Below are positions 36,374 through 46,008 of a stretch of DNA of 64,000 bases, in pieces. The notes beneath the pieces are model-generated. The model was not told the DNA's origin. It worked only from the letters and a program-made list of their open reading frames with translations, and did no database searches. The position numbers and the translations under genes were made by a program. Origin of the DNA: SIG603 sp044432645 (GTDB lineage Bacteria > Bacillota > Clostridia > Oscillospirales > Acutalibacteraceae); contig JAWXUM010000003.1 in the NCBI GenBank assembly GCA_044432645.1, forward strand, positions 67,292-131,291, written 5' to 3'. Each line of letters starts with the position of its first letter. Positions within the stretch are counted from its first letter, which is position 1.

Positions 36374-37965
36374 TTTACCACCTTCCCATCATCTACAATA
36401 TGCTCTGCAAACAGTGTGTCTTTTGCTATACCAGCTGGTTTTTTTCCCTCATGAGAATTTACAAGGTCTAAAGCACCTGTCATCATAAGTCCTAATTGCT
36501 CTTTTGTAACTTTATGGCCATGGACAATACCCATGATTTTACCATGACATAAAACCATAATTTTATCACACATTTCCATCATAACATCTAAATCTTCACC
36601 AACAAACAAAACACCAACACCATTAATTTTTTGTTTATTTATAATGTCATAAATAGCGTAAGAAGAATTTATATCAAGACCACGAACAGGGTAAGCTGTG
36701 ATAAGAACATTCGGGGCAATTTTAATTTCACGACCTAAAAGAATTTTTTGAACGTTACCACCAGACAAACGTCTAACTGGAGTTTCTGTTGACGGTGTGA
36801 CAACTTTAAGGTTATCTATAACCTCCTGTGCATCTTCACGACCACCTTTACGGTCAACCAAAAAACCTTTAGTATCTGCATAATTCTTTAAAATCATGTT
36901 ATCTGTAATAGAAAGTGACGGAGCAAGTCCCATGCCAAGTCTATCTTCTGGGATAAAGCTCATGGAAATGCCTTTTTCTATAATAGATTTTGGAGATAAG
37001 CCAACGATATTGTCGCCTTTGTGAATCATAGAACCACTTACGATAGGTCTAAGACCAGCAATAGCCTCGCAAAGTTCCTTTTGCCCACAACCAGCAATAC
37101 CTGCGACACCCATGATTTCACCACCACGAATGTAAAAATTAACATCGTCAATAGCTAAAGCACCCTCATCGTTGTTAATTTTAAGGTTACGTATTTCTAA
37201 AAGAGGAGAAGTTTTTTCAACAACTGGTCTGTCGATATTAAGGTCAATTTTCATGCCAACCATAAGTTCAGTAAGTTCTTGCTCGCTTGTTTCTTTAGTT
37301 TCAACAGTTGTGATATATTCACCTTTTCTTAAAATCGCAACACGATCAGAAATTTCTAACACTTCATTTAGTTTATGAGTGATAATAATAACGGCGTGAC
37401 CGTCTTTTTTCATTTGACGAAGAACATCAAATAATTTTTTTGTTTCTTGCACAGTTAAAACAGCAGTTGGTTCGTCCAAAATGATAATTTTAGCACCATA
37501 ATAAAGAACTTTAATAATTTCAAGAGTTTGTTTTTCGCTAACAGCCATATTATGTACCTTTTTGGTAGGGTCTATATCAAAACCAAATTTTTGACACATT
37601 TCAGAGATTTCTGAAAATCTGTTTTTGCGAAGAAGTTGGCCTGCACCCTCTTTTCCCACCCAAATATTGTCGGCTGCAGTAAAAACATCAACCAATTTAA
37701 AATGCTGATGAACCATGCCTATTCCAAGCTTTTTAGAATCTTCTGGAGAGTGAATTATAACAGAATTTCCACCTACTAAAATTTCGCCACAATCTGGCTG
37801 ATAAATACCAGAAAGCATATTCATTAAGGTGGTTTTTCCAGAACCATTTTCACCTAGAAGTGAAAGAATTTCGCCCTCTTTCACATTTAAGTTTACGTCT
37901 TTATTGGCAACAACACTGCCAAATGTTTTTGTAATACCACGCATTTCAATGGCGTAATTTGACAT
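36370..37965 (-). CDS. Nucleoside ABC transporter ATPase (two ABC domains)
   Basis: 531 residues with two ABC modules, as in sugar/nucleoside importers. The first has Walker A GENGSGKTT and Walker B IILDEPTAVL; its signature is VSEKQ. The second has a degenerate P-loop GIAGCGQKE and signature LSGGNVQK. It uses one ATP-competent site, usual for the group. AAAGGAGG precedes the ATG. It is expressed after a hairpin that follows the binding-protein gene. Confidence 0.9.
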   Translation of the reverse strand: MSNYAIEMRGITKTFGSVVANKDVNLNVKEGEILSLLGENGSGKTTLMNMLSGIYQPDCGEILVGGNSVIIHSPEDSKKLGIGMVHQHFKLVDVFTAADNIWVGKEGAGQLLRKNRFSEISEMCQKFGFDIDPTKKVHNMAVSEKQTLEIIKVLYYGAKIIILDEPTAVLTVQETKKLFDVLRQMKKDGHAVIIITHKLNEVLEISDRVAILRKGEYITTVETKETSEQELTELMVGMKIDLNIDRPVVEKTSPLLEIRNLKINNDEGALAIDDVNFYIRGGEIMGVAGIAGCGQKELCEAIAGLRPIVSGSMIHKGDNIVGLSPKSIIEKGISMSFIPEDRLGMGLAPSLSITDNMILKNYADTKGFLVDRKGGREDAQEVIDNLKVVTPSTETPVRRLSGGNVQKILLGREIKIAPNVLITAYPVRGLDINSSYAIYDIINKQKINGVGVLFVGEDLDVMMEMCDKIMVLCHGKIMGIVHGHKVTKEQLGLMMTGALDLVNSHEGKKPAGIAKDTLFAEHIVDDGKVVK

Positions 37966-38075
37966 TTGAGGTCCTCCTTTTTATGGTTGATTTTATAATG
38001 ATGTTTTATTGCATATGAATTGTTGATAACTAGCAAAGACAACACAGTTGCAGTAAAATTTTTCCTATATAAACC

Positions 38076-38107
38076 AAAATGGTGGGAGCAAGCCCCCACC
38101 GAATTTT
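38076..38107 (-). terminator. Attenuator-like hairpin between BMP and transporter genes
   Basis: GGTGGG/CCCACC stem with AAAAT/ATTTT arms, 19 bases after the BMP stop. It could let the abundant binding protein be made in excess of the membrane subunits. Confidence 0.65.
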
Positions 38108-38125
38108 GTTTAATTTAATTTAAAA

Positions 38126-39301
38126 TTAACCTACAACTACGCCTTCAACGTTAAAGTTCATAGAACCTGTAATAACGCTGTCGTCGATGTCTGTAACTTC
38201 TACGCCTTCGTTTGTAACGATTGGCTCTTCAACCATTGTAATTTCACCAGTTGTTGAATCGATTTCTAAAGATACGCCTGAGAATACATCCCATTCTCCT
38301 GAAATCATCAAGTCAGCTACTGCTTCAACGATTTCTTCTGTACCTTCAGTTGCGTTGTCTGTTAAAGGAGAAATGTCAACAAAACCTTCTGCTAAACCAC
38401 CGTAGTAGTTACCAACGATGTCCATAAATGATTCTGCATCTGTCATAGCTGTTTCAATAGCTAGTTCATAATAGATGTACCAGTTCCAAATTGGAGCAGT
38501 AATGTGTGCATCTGGAGCTTGATCTGTCATGTCTGAGTTGTAACCAAAACCGTAAATGCCGTTTTCTTCAGCAACCATTTGAGGTTGTGCAGAGTCACTA
38601 TGTTGTGTAATGATACCTACATCGTAAGTATTAATTAAAGCTTCAGCAGCTTGACGCTCTAAAGTTTCGTCGCCCCAGCTTGAAATTTCGTTAACATACA
38701 CAGTCGCATCAGGGTTAACTGATTGTACACCTAAAGTAAATGCGTTAATACCTGAACATGTTTCAGCATATTCTAAGTTATAAGCAGCAACATAACCGAT
38801 AGCATCGTTGCCTGTTTCTAAAGATTTTAGACCAGCAGCAACACCAGCTAGGTAACGAGCTTGGTAAATTCTACCAAAATAGTTGTTAAAATTTGTGTCA
38901 TTGCTTAGGTAACCAGTTGCATGTGAGAAGATAATGTCTGAATATTCTTCTTGGTTAGCAGCTGTATCAAAAGCTGTAATGTAACCGAAAGAAATACCAA
39001 AGATGATGTCGCAACCTTGACCAGCAAGTGTATCAATAGCAGCAGCAACTTGTGTGTCGTCTTCCTCAACGTTATCAACAATTAATAGTTGAGTTTCAGT
39101 GTCTAGGCCTAGGTTTTCCATAGCTGTTACAATACCATCGTTATGTTGGTATGTATAGCCTGAAGTATCGTTTTGGCTTGTGATGTAGATAGCACCAACG
39201 ATGATTTCATCATCAGCTGAACTACTAGTATCGCTAGAAGCACAAGCTGTTGCTGAAAATGCTACAACGATAGATAAGATAAGTGCAAGAATTTTTTTCA
39301 T
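38126..39301 (-). CDS. BMP/PnrA-family nucleoside-binding lipoprotein
   Basis: 391 residues with a lipoprotein signal and lipobox (SATACASS, Cys near residue 20). The BMP family fold binds purine nucleosides, and the transporter and xpt neighbours agree. AAAGGGAG precedes the ATG. The 66-base gap to xpt holds a small hairpin with a GTAA loop. It is the extracytoplasmic receptor of the importer. Confidence 0.88.
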   Translation of the reverse strand: MKKILALILSIVVAFSATACASSDTSSSADDEIIVGAIYITSQNDTSGYTYQHNDGIVTAMENLGLDTETQLLIVDNVEEDDTQVAAAIDTLAGQGCDIIFGISFGYITAFDTAANQEEYSDIIFSHATGYLSNDTNFNNYFGRIYQARYLAGVAAGLKSLETGNDAIGYVAAYNLEYAETCSGINAFTLGVQSVNPDATVYVNEISSWGDETLERQAAEALINTYDVGIITQHSDSAQPQMVAEENGIYGFGYNSDMTDQAPDAHITAPIWNWYIYYELAIETAMTDAESFMDIVGNYYGGLAEGFVDISPLTDNATEGTEEIVEAVADLMISGEWDVFSGVSLEIDSTTGEITMVEEPIVTNEGVEVTDIDDSVITGSMNFNVEGVVVG

Positions 39302-39367
39302 TCTTTTTCTCCCTTTGTTTTTTAATTTATAATAGAAAGCCTTACGGCTATCTCGACTAAATAAATA

Positions 39368-39949
39368 TTACTCGCCTACAAAAGTAACTCCAGTTTCTTC
39401 GCTTAAACTTTGTATTCTAGCTAAAGACTCAACTCTAATGCCCATATTTCTAATCATTTCGCCACCAGGTTGAAAAGATTTTTCGATGGCAATTCCAGCA
39501 CCTATAATAGTAGCACCAGCTTCATTGATAAGCTTAATTAAACCTTCTAATGCAGCTCCATTTGCTAAAAAATCATCTATAATAAGCACATTATCGCTCT
39601 CGTTTAAATACTCTTTAGAAAGAATAATGTCGTAAACTTTACCATGAGTAAAAGACTCTACTTTGCTAGTATAAACATCACCTGCAATATTTTTTGTTTG
39701 ATTTTTCTTAGCGAAAATTACAGGACAATTATTAAAATGCTGTGCAACTATACAGGCAATCCCTATGCCAGAAGCTTCAATAGTAAGAATTTTGTTAATA
39801 CCACTATTTTCAAAACGGCGACTAAATTCTGCGCCTATTTCGCTTAACAGTTCCACATCAATTTGATGGTTCAAAAAACTATCTACCTTTAAGACTCCTG
39901 TTCCACGAACTTTTCCGTCTTTACGAATACGCTCTTTTAAAAGTTCCAT
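39368..39949 (-). CDS. xpt: Xanthine phosphoribosyltransferase
   Basis: 193 residues, the usual length. It starts MELLKERIRKDGKV, with the PRPP motif VLIIDDFLANGAAL. It converts xanthine to XMP. The ATG at 39949 follows GAAAGG; a longer frame to 39967 is less likely. It heads the purine-uptake unit and has its own promoter (40014-40042). No purine riboswitch was recognised in its leader. Confidence 0.95.
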   Translation of the reverse strand: MELLKERIRKDGKVRGTGVLKVDSFLNHQIDVELLSEIGAEFSRRFENSGINKILTIEASGIGIACIVAQHFNNCPVIFAKKNQTKNIAGDVYTSKVESFTHGKVYDIILSKEYLNESDNVLIIDDFLANGAALEGLIKLINEAGATIIGAGIAIEKSFQPGGEMIRNMGIRVESLARIQSLSEETGVTFVGE

Positions 39950-40013
39950 AATAATGCTACCTTTCATTTCGCCTAAAATTCACAACAAATTTTAATATAA
40001 ACGTTATTCTTAT

Positions 40014-40042
40014 ATTTTAACGAATATTAAACAAAATCGCAA
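40014..40042 (-). promoter_or_regulatory. Promoter of xpt
   Basis: Minus strand TTGCGA (40037-40042), 17 bases, TAAAAT (40014-40019). The leader is about 60 bases, too short to contain a full purine riboswitch plus terminator. Confidence 0.65.
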
Positions 40043-40203
40043 CATATATTTTACATTTTTCAATATTTAAGCAGAAAAATTTAATGTGGATTTCATCTAA
40101 TTTCTGTTCAATTTGACGAATTCCGTGTATTTTCATGTTTTTAAAACTATTTTCACATAATTTTGTCACTTTAAAACAAAAAATTAATTTGTTTTATTCT
40201 GTG

Positions 40204-40232
40204 TTGAATTTATGAATAAAGTTTGTTATAAT
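40204..40232 (+). promoter_or_regulatory. Promoter of the nucleotide-sugar dehydratase
   Basis: TTGAAT (40204-40209), 17 bases, TATAAT (40227-40232). Confidence 0.7.
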
Positions 40233-40274
40233 TTAATTGATATAAAATTATTTAAATCGGTTCAAGAGGTATAT

Positions 40275-41375
40275 ATGATAAAAAAAATAGAAACTAAAAT
40301 GCTTAACGAAATTAATATTAAAGATTTGCTTTTTCGTGACCCAATTGTTACAGATAGTTCACTTAACAAAGAGTTTATAAAAGATAAAATTGTATTAGTA
40401 ACTGGTGGTGCTGGTTCTATAGGCAGTGAAATATGTCGACAAATTTTAAAAAATCAAGCTAAATTTTTACTTATTTTAGATATTAACGAAAATGGTTTAT
40501 TTGATATTAACGAAGAATTAAAAGACGAATATGAGTGCAAATACATAACTTTACTAGGCTCGGTTCGTGACTGTGAGAGGTTAAGAATTATTTTTGAAAC
40601 ATATAAACCCGAACTTGTTTTTCACGCTGCTGCTCACAAGCATGTGCCTATGATGGAGATTAATCCGTTTGAGGCTATTAAAAACAATGTTGTTGGAACA
40701 CATAATTTGGTAAAACAAGCAACTAAGAGCGAATGTAAAAAATTCATTTTAATTTCTACCGATAAAGCTGTTAACCCAACAAATGTCATGGGTGCTACTA
40801 AAAGAATTTGCGAACTTATCGTTAAAGGCTATAGTAACGGTAAAACTGAAATGGTAGCCGTACGTTTTGGTAACGTGCTAGGCTCTAACGGTTCTGTTAT
40901 TCCACTTTTTCAAAAACAGATTGCGAGTGGTGGACCTGTTACTATTACTGATAAAAATATGACTAGGTATTTTATTTCTATTTCAGAAGCTGTTTCTCTA
41001 GTATTATCAGCTGGTGCGTTTGCTAAAGGTAGCGAGCTATTTGTTTTGGACATGGGACAACCTGTTAACATTTATGACCTTGCTATTAATTTAATTAAAC
41101 TTTCTGGGTTTCGACCATTTAAAGATATTGATATTAAAGTTACTGGTTTAAGACCCGGCGAAAAAATGTTCGAAGAGCTTAACTTAAGCTCTGAAATTGT
41201 TGATAAAACTACACATGAAAAGATTTTTGTAATACAAGATAACGGTGTTACTAAAGAGTACATATGTGATAAGATTAATATATTAACCAAGTTAGTACAA
41301 GAGCAAAAAGACGGCGATAAACTTCGTGAAGTTTTGTTCGCAATTGTTAAAGAAGACAATGAAAATAGACTTTAA
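40275..41375 (+). CDS. NDP-sugar 4,6-dehydratase, soluble FlaA1/CapD-like
   Basis: 366 residues, lacking the N-terminal membrane helices of WbpM/CapD-type proteins. The SDR NAD site is TGGAGSIGSE. The catalytic block ISTDKAVNPTNVMGATK has Met where the usual SDR Tyr stands, as in the membrane-bound UDP-GlcNAc C6-dehydratases. It likely makes a 4-keto-6-deoxy sugar for a surface polymer. AAGAGG precedes ATG 40275; the frame upstream to 40212 has no binding site. Confidence 0.8.
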   Translation: MIKKIETKMLNEINIKDLLFRDPIVTDSSLNKEFIKDKIVLVTGGAGSIGSEICRQILKNQAKFLLILDINENGLFDINEELKDEYECKYITLLGSVRDCERLRIIFETYKPELVFHAAAHKHVPMMEINPFEAIKNNVVGTHNLVKQATKSECKKFILISTDKAVNPTNVMGATKRICELIVKGYSNGKTEMVAVRFGNVLGSNGSVIPLFQKQIASGGPVTITDKNMTRYFISISEAVSLVLSAGAFAKGSELFVLDMGQPVNIYDLAINLIKLSGFRPFKDIDIKVTGLRPGEKMFEELNLSSEIVDKTTHEKIFVIQDNGVTKEYICDKINILTKLVQEQKDGDKLREVLFAIVKEDNENRL

Positions 41376-41381
41376 TTAAAA

Positions 41382-41408
41382 AAATTCGCTTGAATTTCAA
41401 ACGAACTT
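41382..41408. terminator. Bidirectional terminator-like hairpin
   Basis: An imperfect stem of about 12 bp, with A/T runs on both sides, sits between the convergent dehydratase and VanZ genes. Confidence 0.6.
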
Positions 41409-41870
41409 TTTCTTATATTGTACTTTCTCTTTAACTTTATAAACTATAATCACAAATAAATACATTAAAATTATACCACATATAAGACCTGAAAAATCAA
41501 TCCAGACATCCTTTATTTCACTTCCTCTTCCTTTAATAAACATTTGTATTGTTTCGTCTAAAAAAGCAACTGAAAAACCAACAAAAATAATATTTATTAG
41601 ATTTTGTCTATTTTTAGGGAAGAAATTAAGAAGCAATAGTCCCCCTAAAGTCATAAACTCACAAAAATGTGCTAATTTACGTATAGAAAAAGTGCTTACT
41701 GAGGAATTGCTTGTATCAAATTCAATAAACTCTTCTAAAATTTCGGTGATAACTTCTTGCACGTAGGTGCTAATTTCACTTGACTGCTGTGCTGGAATTA
41801 ACGAATTCCCCCAAATAAAGCAAATCATAGCAACTAAGAGAACTCGTAAAACAATTATATATTTATTCAT
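41397..41870 (-). CDS. VanZ-family membrane protein
   Basis: 157 residues with about four membrane helices and VanZ-family signatures (RKLAHFCEFMTLGGLL, DETIQMFIKGRGSEIKDVWID). Function in the family is poorly defined; one member affects teicoplanin response. GGAGAAA precedes the ATG, and it has its own promoter (41920-41948). Confidence 0.85.
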   Translation of the reverse strand: MNKYIIVLRVLLVAMICFIWGNSLIPAQQSSEISTYVQEVITEILEEFIEFDTSNSSVSTFSIRKLAHFCEFMTLGGLLLLNFFPKNRQNLINIIFVGFSVAFLDETIQMFIKGRGSEIKDVWIDFSGLICGIILMYLFVIIVYKVKEKVQYKKKFV

Positions 41871-41919
41871 TTATTTCTCCAATTAAATAAATTTAAAACT
41901 TAATGTTAATTTACCACTT

Positions 41920-41948
41920 ATACTAACACATAAATTTAACTTCGTCAA
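41920..41948 (-). promoter_or_regulatory. Promoter of the VanZ-family gene
   Basis: Minus strand TTGACG (41943-41948), 17 bases, TAGTAT (41920-41925). Confidence 0.65.
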
Positions 41949-41982
41949 ACAGCTCATATTATACAAGATAACACAATTTAAA

Positions 41983-42011
41983 TTGATTTCAATTTTTTTA
42001 TATGATATAAT
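41983..42011 (+). promoter_or_regulatory. Promoter of the GtrA-family gene
   Basis: TTGATT (41983-41988), 17 bases, TATAAT (42006-42011), about 32 bases before the GTG start. Confidence 0.65.
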
Positions 42012-42043
42012 TAACTAATATTATTAAACAGGAGAATTATGCT

Positions 42044-42454
42044 GTGAATTTCAAAAAATTACTCATTAAACATAAATCATTATTGTTATATGCTATTTTC
42101 GGAGTGCTTACGACAATTATAAATTTACTCTGTTACCAAATTTGTTACGCTTATTTGCAAATTTCTAACATTCCTAGCGTTGTTATTTCGTGGATTGTTT
42201 CAGTTTTGTTTGCTTATTTTACGAATAGAAGTATTGTTTTTAACAGTCAAAATTTCGATAAAAAATCTATTGTTAAAGAATTAATCAGTTTTTTTGGTTG
42301 TAGATTAGCTACTGGTTTTTTAGATGTTGTAATAATGTTTTTAACTGTCGATATTTTACAATTCAACTCACTTTTAATGAAATTGTTGTCGAATGTTTTA
42401 GTAATCATAATCAATTATATTGCAAGCAAGTTATTTATCTTCAAAAAGAAATAG
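42044..42454 (+). CDS. GtrA-family membrane protein
   Basis: 136 residues with four membrane helices and the GtrA-family pattern (YAIFGVLTTIINLLCY, SVLFAYFTNRSIVF, KLFIF at the end). Members are thought to move lipid-linked sugars for surface glycosylation. The start is GTG 42044 with AGGAG nine bases before it; the ATG five bases upstream is out of frame and stops at once. Confidence 0.88.
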   Translation: MNFKKLLIKHKSLLLYAIFGVLTTIINLLCYQICYAYLQISNIPSVVISWIVSVLFAYFTNRSIVFNSQNFDKKSIVKELISFFGCRLATGFLDVVIMFLTVDILQFNSLLMKLLSNVLVIIINYIASKLFIFKKK

Positions 42455-42474
42455 TCTTACAATTTATTTAATTT

Positions 42475-43374
42475 TCATGTAAGCCAATTCAAAATATATC
42501 TATAAGTTTCTGTTTTATTCATTTCATTTAAAAGCTCGTGTCTTTCGCCTTTGTTGAGTTTCAAAGTCAACTTAGAGTGAGATTTAGCGAGCTTTTTATA
42601 ATGCTTTTTAGCACCTTTTCCATATCCAGCCACTTTATCTTTCGTTCCAGCTATAAACAAAACTGGTATATCTGGTATATTTTCACCCCAATTAGCACTC
42701 CCCCACTTTTTAAGACCAGCAAGCATTTCCAAATTAGCAGAATCGGCAAATGGGTTTCCACAAAGTTCATCGTCTACAAATTCTCTTACAATTTTCTCAT
42801 TAGAAGTAAGCCAAGCGTACAGTTTGACTTTTTCATCATAATCTGTTGACATTTTACCGTTTATAAGTCTGTTATATATTTTAGAAGTATGAGTATATCC
42901 ATTTTTTCTTACACTTTTTTCAAGTTTGTAAACAAAAAAGTCAATAGCTTTTATGTAATTAGGCGTACCCATTAATATTAGCTTAGAAAGATAGTCGTAT
43001 TTATCCGCAAAAAGTGCAGACAGAATACTCCCCATGCTATGCCCAAACAAAATTACAGGGAGTTGAGGATAATCAGCTTTTACCTGAACAAAAAGATTGT
43101 GCATATCCTTTATTACAAAATCAAATCCACCGTCTTTTTTAGCAAAAACACCAAATTCACCATTGGCTGTTTTTCCGTGACCTAAATGGTCATTTGCACA
43201 TACAATGTACCCATTTTCAGCCAAAAAAGCCATAAATTCCTTATATCTTCCAGAATGCTCTGTCATTCCGTGTGCTATTTGAATAATAGCTTTAGGATTT
43301 TCAGGTATATAAATTTGCGAGAAAACATCACATTCGCCACTAGCCGATTTTCTGTACCACTGCAATTTTTTCAT
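42475..43374 (-). CDS. Alpha/beta hydrolase, monoacylglycerol-lipase-like
   Basis: 299 residues of the serine aminopeptidase/lysophospholipase group. The nucleophile elbow is GHSMGS, with a HGMTEHSGRY oxyanion strand and the acid and His near GTKDKV and GERHELLNE. No signal peptide. It probably cleaves lipid esters; the exact substrate is unknown. A G-rich binding site precedes the ATG. Confidence 0.85.
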   Translation of the reverse strand: MKKLQWYRKSASGECDVFSQIYIPENPKAIIQIAHGMTEHSGRYKEFMAFLAENGYIVCANDHLGHGKTANGEFGVFAKKDGGFDFVIKDMHNLFVQVKADYPQLPVILFGHSMGSILSALFADKYDYLSKLILMGTPNYIKAIDFFVYKLEKSVRKNGYTHTSKIYNRLINGKMSTDYDEKVKLYAWLTSNEKIVREFVDDELCGNPFADSANLEMLAGLKKWGSANWGENIPDIPVLFIAGTKDKVAGYGKGAKKHYKKLAKSHSKLTLKLNKGERHELLNEMNKTETYRYILNWLT

Positions 43375-43512
43375 ATGTACCCCCCATTTTATAAAAATGA
43401 ATTAATTTATAAAATTGTACTACAAAAAATTATAGTTAGCAATAAATTAAAGCAAAGATATACATATATGACAATAATATTGTATTTTTTTGTCGCTATT
43501 GATTAAATCAAA

Positions 43513-43552
43513 AAAGCAAGGACATCACATAAACGTGATTAATCCTTGCTTT
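43513..43552 (-). terminator. Terminator after the teichoic-acid polymerase gene
   Basis: AAAGCAAGGA (43513-43522) pairs with TCCTTGCTTT (43543-43552), with an inner ATCAC/GTGAT stem. It lies just past the minus-strand stop at 43558 and ends in an A/T-rich run. Confidence 0.8.
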
Positions 43553-43557
43553 AATTT

Positions 43558-46002
43558 TTATAACAAAATATCTGTAATACGTTTGGCTGTATTTCCGTCG
43601 TTCAAACTATAATATTTTTCCTTGAACTCACGTATATTGGTATAATTGTAATTTTCTATATCTTTAATTTTTTCAACCAAATCATCAGCATCTCTTACTT
43701 GAATTCCATAATTTAAAGTTTCTAAATCAAAATTCAATTTTTCTTTTTTTATAAAGCTGTTTTCATCTGGCCTATAAAGGAAAATTGGTTTTTCTTTAAC
43801 AGTAAAAAGCATAGTTTCTGGTCTGTAGTCACCAATTACAATATCTGCAACGCTTAAGGCTTGTAAAAGCGACATAGTACTACCATAAATATCTATTATA
43901 AAACTTGAGTAAATGGCTGGCGAAATTATTGCCCCTTTATCTTTAAGTCCATAATGGAACAATACAACATAATCGTCGTCTAAATATTCTTTTAATATAC
44001 TTTGCTCTAAAAGAACACGTTTTTTCAAAGATAATCTTTTTCTTGGAATGTATAAAATCACCTTTTTATCGACCGAAGACGGCATCATTTCGTGTAATAA
44101 ATCCAAAGTTTGATTTTTGAAATTTTCATCACAAATTAAATCCCCTAAAATTGAACCTGTTGCATTTACTTTGCCAAATTTCATTGAATTAGCATATATT
44201 TCTTTTAGGTTGTCACTTAATACACAAATTTCATCTAAATTAGCGTAAGGAGTAGCAACGTTTAGTAATTCTTTATTTAACGAAGCTATGTTTTCAAGTT
44301 TGTTATAGGCAAATTTATAAATAGGGAAAGTTTCATTTCCAATGAAAATAATTTTTTGTTCATTATTTTTTGGAATTACGTCAATTAAACTACAATTGTT
44401 TGTCATAAGTATAAACTTAGCGTTTCCTAGAATTTGAGCTAAAATTTTAGCCTCTTGCAAATTTAAACTTTCATGAATTATTTCAACATCAAATTGAGTA
44501 TGTCTACTTATATAATCTTTTAAATAAATTGCACTGTGGAAACCGTTTGAACTATTGTAAATGATAACCACTTTAGATGAATTTATTGTACTTGTTTCAT
44601 AAATTTTTTGTGATTGCTGTTTTATTTTGTCTAGATTATTTATGCTAGCATCAATTCGCTGAAAATTCGGATTTGGTCGTGGTAAAGTATAAAATTCACC
44701 CTCAATCGGAACTTCTCGTCTATATTTTTCTAAGCTATCACCAAAAACTTCTTGAATAATTCTTTCAGTTGAATGCCCATCGCAACTAGCCATGAATTTT
44801 TGCTTAAAAGCTTTAATTTTTTCTTTGTCAAACCTTGTGTCTATATTTTTAATATAGTCAATCATTTCGCTATTTTTTTTGCAAATTGGGCCTGGTGCAA
44901 GCTCAAAATAATCATAATAAAAACCACGCCAATCAAAATATGTATCTAAATCGTAAGCAAAGAAAATTAGTGGTCTTTCAAATAAAGAGTATTCAAAAAC
45001 TAAAGAAGAATAGTCAGAAATGCAAATATCACTTACACAAAGCAAATCTTCAATTGACATAGTTTTTGTAAAATCGACTGCAAAATCTTTTAAATGTTCA
45101 GGTATTGGAGCAATTTTTTTAACTAGTGGGTGATGTTTACAAACAACCACATATTCGTCACCAAGTTCTTTTTGGAACATATCAAGATTAAACATTGTAG
45201 AAGTTGTAGCTTTTGCTACACGACCCCTAAAAGTAGGAGCAAACAAGATAACTTTTTTGCCTTTTGCTTGTGGAAATAATTCGTATAAAGTTTCATAAGC
45301 TTTGTTAATGTAATCTTTTTTATAGAAAAAATCAGTACGGCTAACCCCAAGTGGTCTAACAATATTTTCGTCTGGTTTATGGTTCATAGCTTCATTGTAA
45401 GCCCAAACAACCTCGGGACTGCTTACCGTTACTATGCCATTATTTTTATAAAAAGGATATTGTAATGTTGTTTTTCGATCATCACCAAAAAGAAGATCCG
45501 CTGTACTTAGACCAAATTTTTTAAAGGCACCACAGCCGTGCCAAGTATTTATAATTTTAGTTTCAGGTCGAAGTTCTACACAACTTAAAACTTGAGAAGA
45601 TTCATTTACAAAAACAACCTTTGCTGTTGCCATATCACGTACTAAAGCAATATTTCGTCTATGAACATCTATTCTTTTTATAACAGTTGTTCGTAAAAAA
45701 TGCGAATGAATATTTAAGTCATAATTTTTGACAAGTTCATCAAATAATAATGAAAAACAATTTGTAATTATATCAAGTCTAATCTCAACAAATAACACTT
45801 TACTTTCGTCTATTGGATTTTTAGAATATTTTTTATATTCTTTTGGATATTTGTATTTTAGAGTATACCACTTAAATAATTTAGCGTCGTGTTTTTTGTA
45901 ATTTTTTGTTATAGCCTTATTAATATTTGTAAAAAAATTGCTTATAGCTAAAAATACAGTGTGCAAAAAAGTTCTACTTAATTTATCGAATAATATATCC
46001 AT
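43558..46002 (-). CDS. Teichoic acid polyol-phosphate polymerase, two modules
   Basis: 814 residues. The first half (about 50-420) is a CDP-glycerol/ribitol phosphotransferase with the signature NTWHGCGAFKKFG, APTFRG, KHHP and SDYSSLVFEYSL...RGFY. The second half (about 480-814) repeats the fold but lacks the WHG motif (the matching place reads GNETF), while keeping IGDYRPETML-like and YSLNDGN ends. It is probably inactive or a binding module. With tarI and tarJ next to it, ribitol phosphate is the likely unit. GGGAGG precedes the ATG. Confidence 0.82.
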   Translation of the reverse strand: MDILFDKLSRTFLHTVFLAISNFFTNINKAITKNYKKHDAKLFKWYTLKYKYPKEYKKYSKNPIDESKVLFVEIRLDIITNCFSLLFDELVKNYDLNIHSHFLRTTVIKRIDVHRRNIALVRDMATAKVVFVNESSQVLSCVELRPETKIINTWHGCGAFKKFGLSTADLLFGDDRKTTLQYPFYKNNGIVTVSSPEVVWAYNEAMNHKPDENIVRPLGVSRTDFFYKKDYINKAYETLYELFPQAKGKKVILFAPTFRGRVAKATTSTMFNLDMFQKELGDEYVVVCKHHPLVKKIAPIPEHLKDFAVDFTKTMSIEDLLCVSDICISDYSSLVFEYSLFERPLIFFAYDLDTYFDWRGFYYDYFELAPGPICKKNSEMIDYIKNIDTRFDKEKIKAFKQKFMASCDGHSTERIIQEVFGDSLEKYRREVPIEGEFYTLPRPNPNFQRIDASINNLDKIKQQSQKIYETSTINSSKVVIIYNSSNGFHSAIYLKDYISRHTQFDVEIIHESLNLQEAKILAQILGNAKFILMTNNCSLIDVIPKNNEQKIIFIGNETFPIYKFAYNKLENIASLNKELLNVATPYANLDEICVLSDNLKEIYANSMKFGKVNATGSILGDLICDENFKNQTLDLLHEMMPSSVDKKVILYIPRKRLSLKKRVLLEQSILKEYLDDDYVVLFHYGLKDKGAIISPAIYSSFIIDIYGSTMSLLQALSVADIVIGDYRPETMLFTVKEKPIFLYRPDENSFIKKEKLNFDLETLNYGIQVRDADDLVEKIKDIENYNYTNIREFKEKYYSLNDGNTAKRITDILL

Positions 46003-46008
46003 AAAACA

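Larger units (their letters stand above)
39950..40274. other. Divergent regulatory region, xpt / dehydratase
   Basis: A 325-base AT-rich gap carries the xpt promoter (40014-40042) and the dehydratase promoter (40204-40232). I see no gene, riboswitch or terminator in the middle (40043-40203). Confidence 0.6.

Noticed and set aside
39950..40042. Purine riboswitch upstream of xpt
   Set aside because: The leader is too short and I see no conserved purine-aptamer core.
41397..41870. Vancomycin-resistance gene
   Set aside because: VanZ-family membership alone does not imply resistance, and no vanHAX genes are present.
43186..43506. Plus-strand 106-codon frame
   Set aside because: It overlaps the lipase-like gene antisense and an AT-rich gap; no domain seen.
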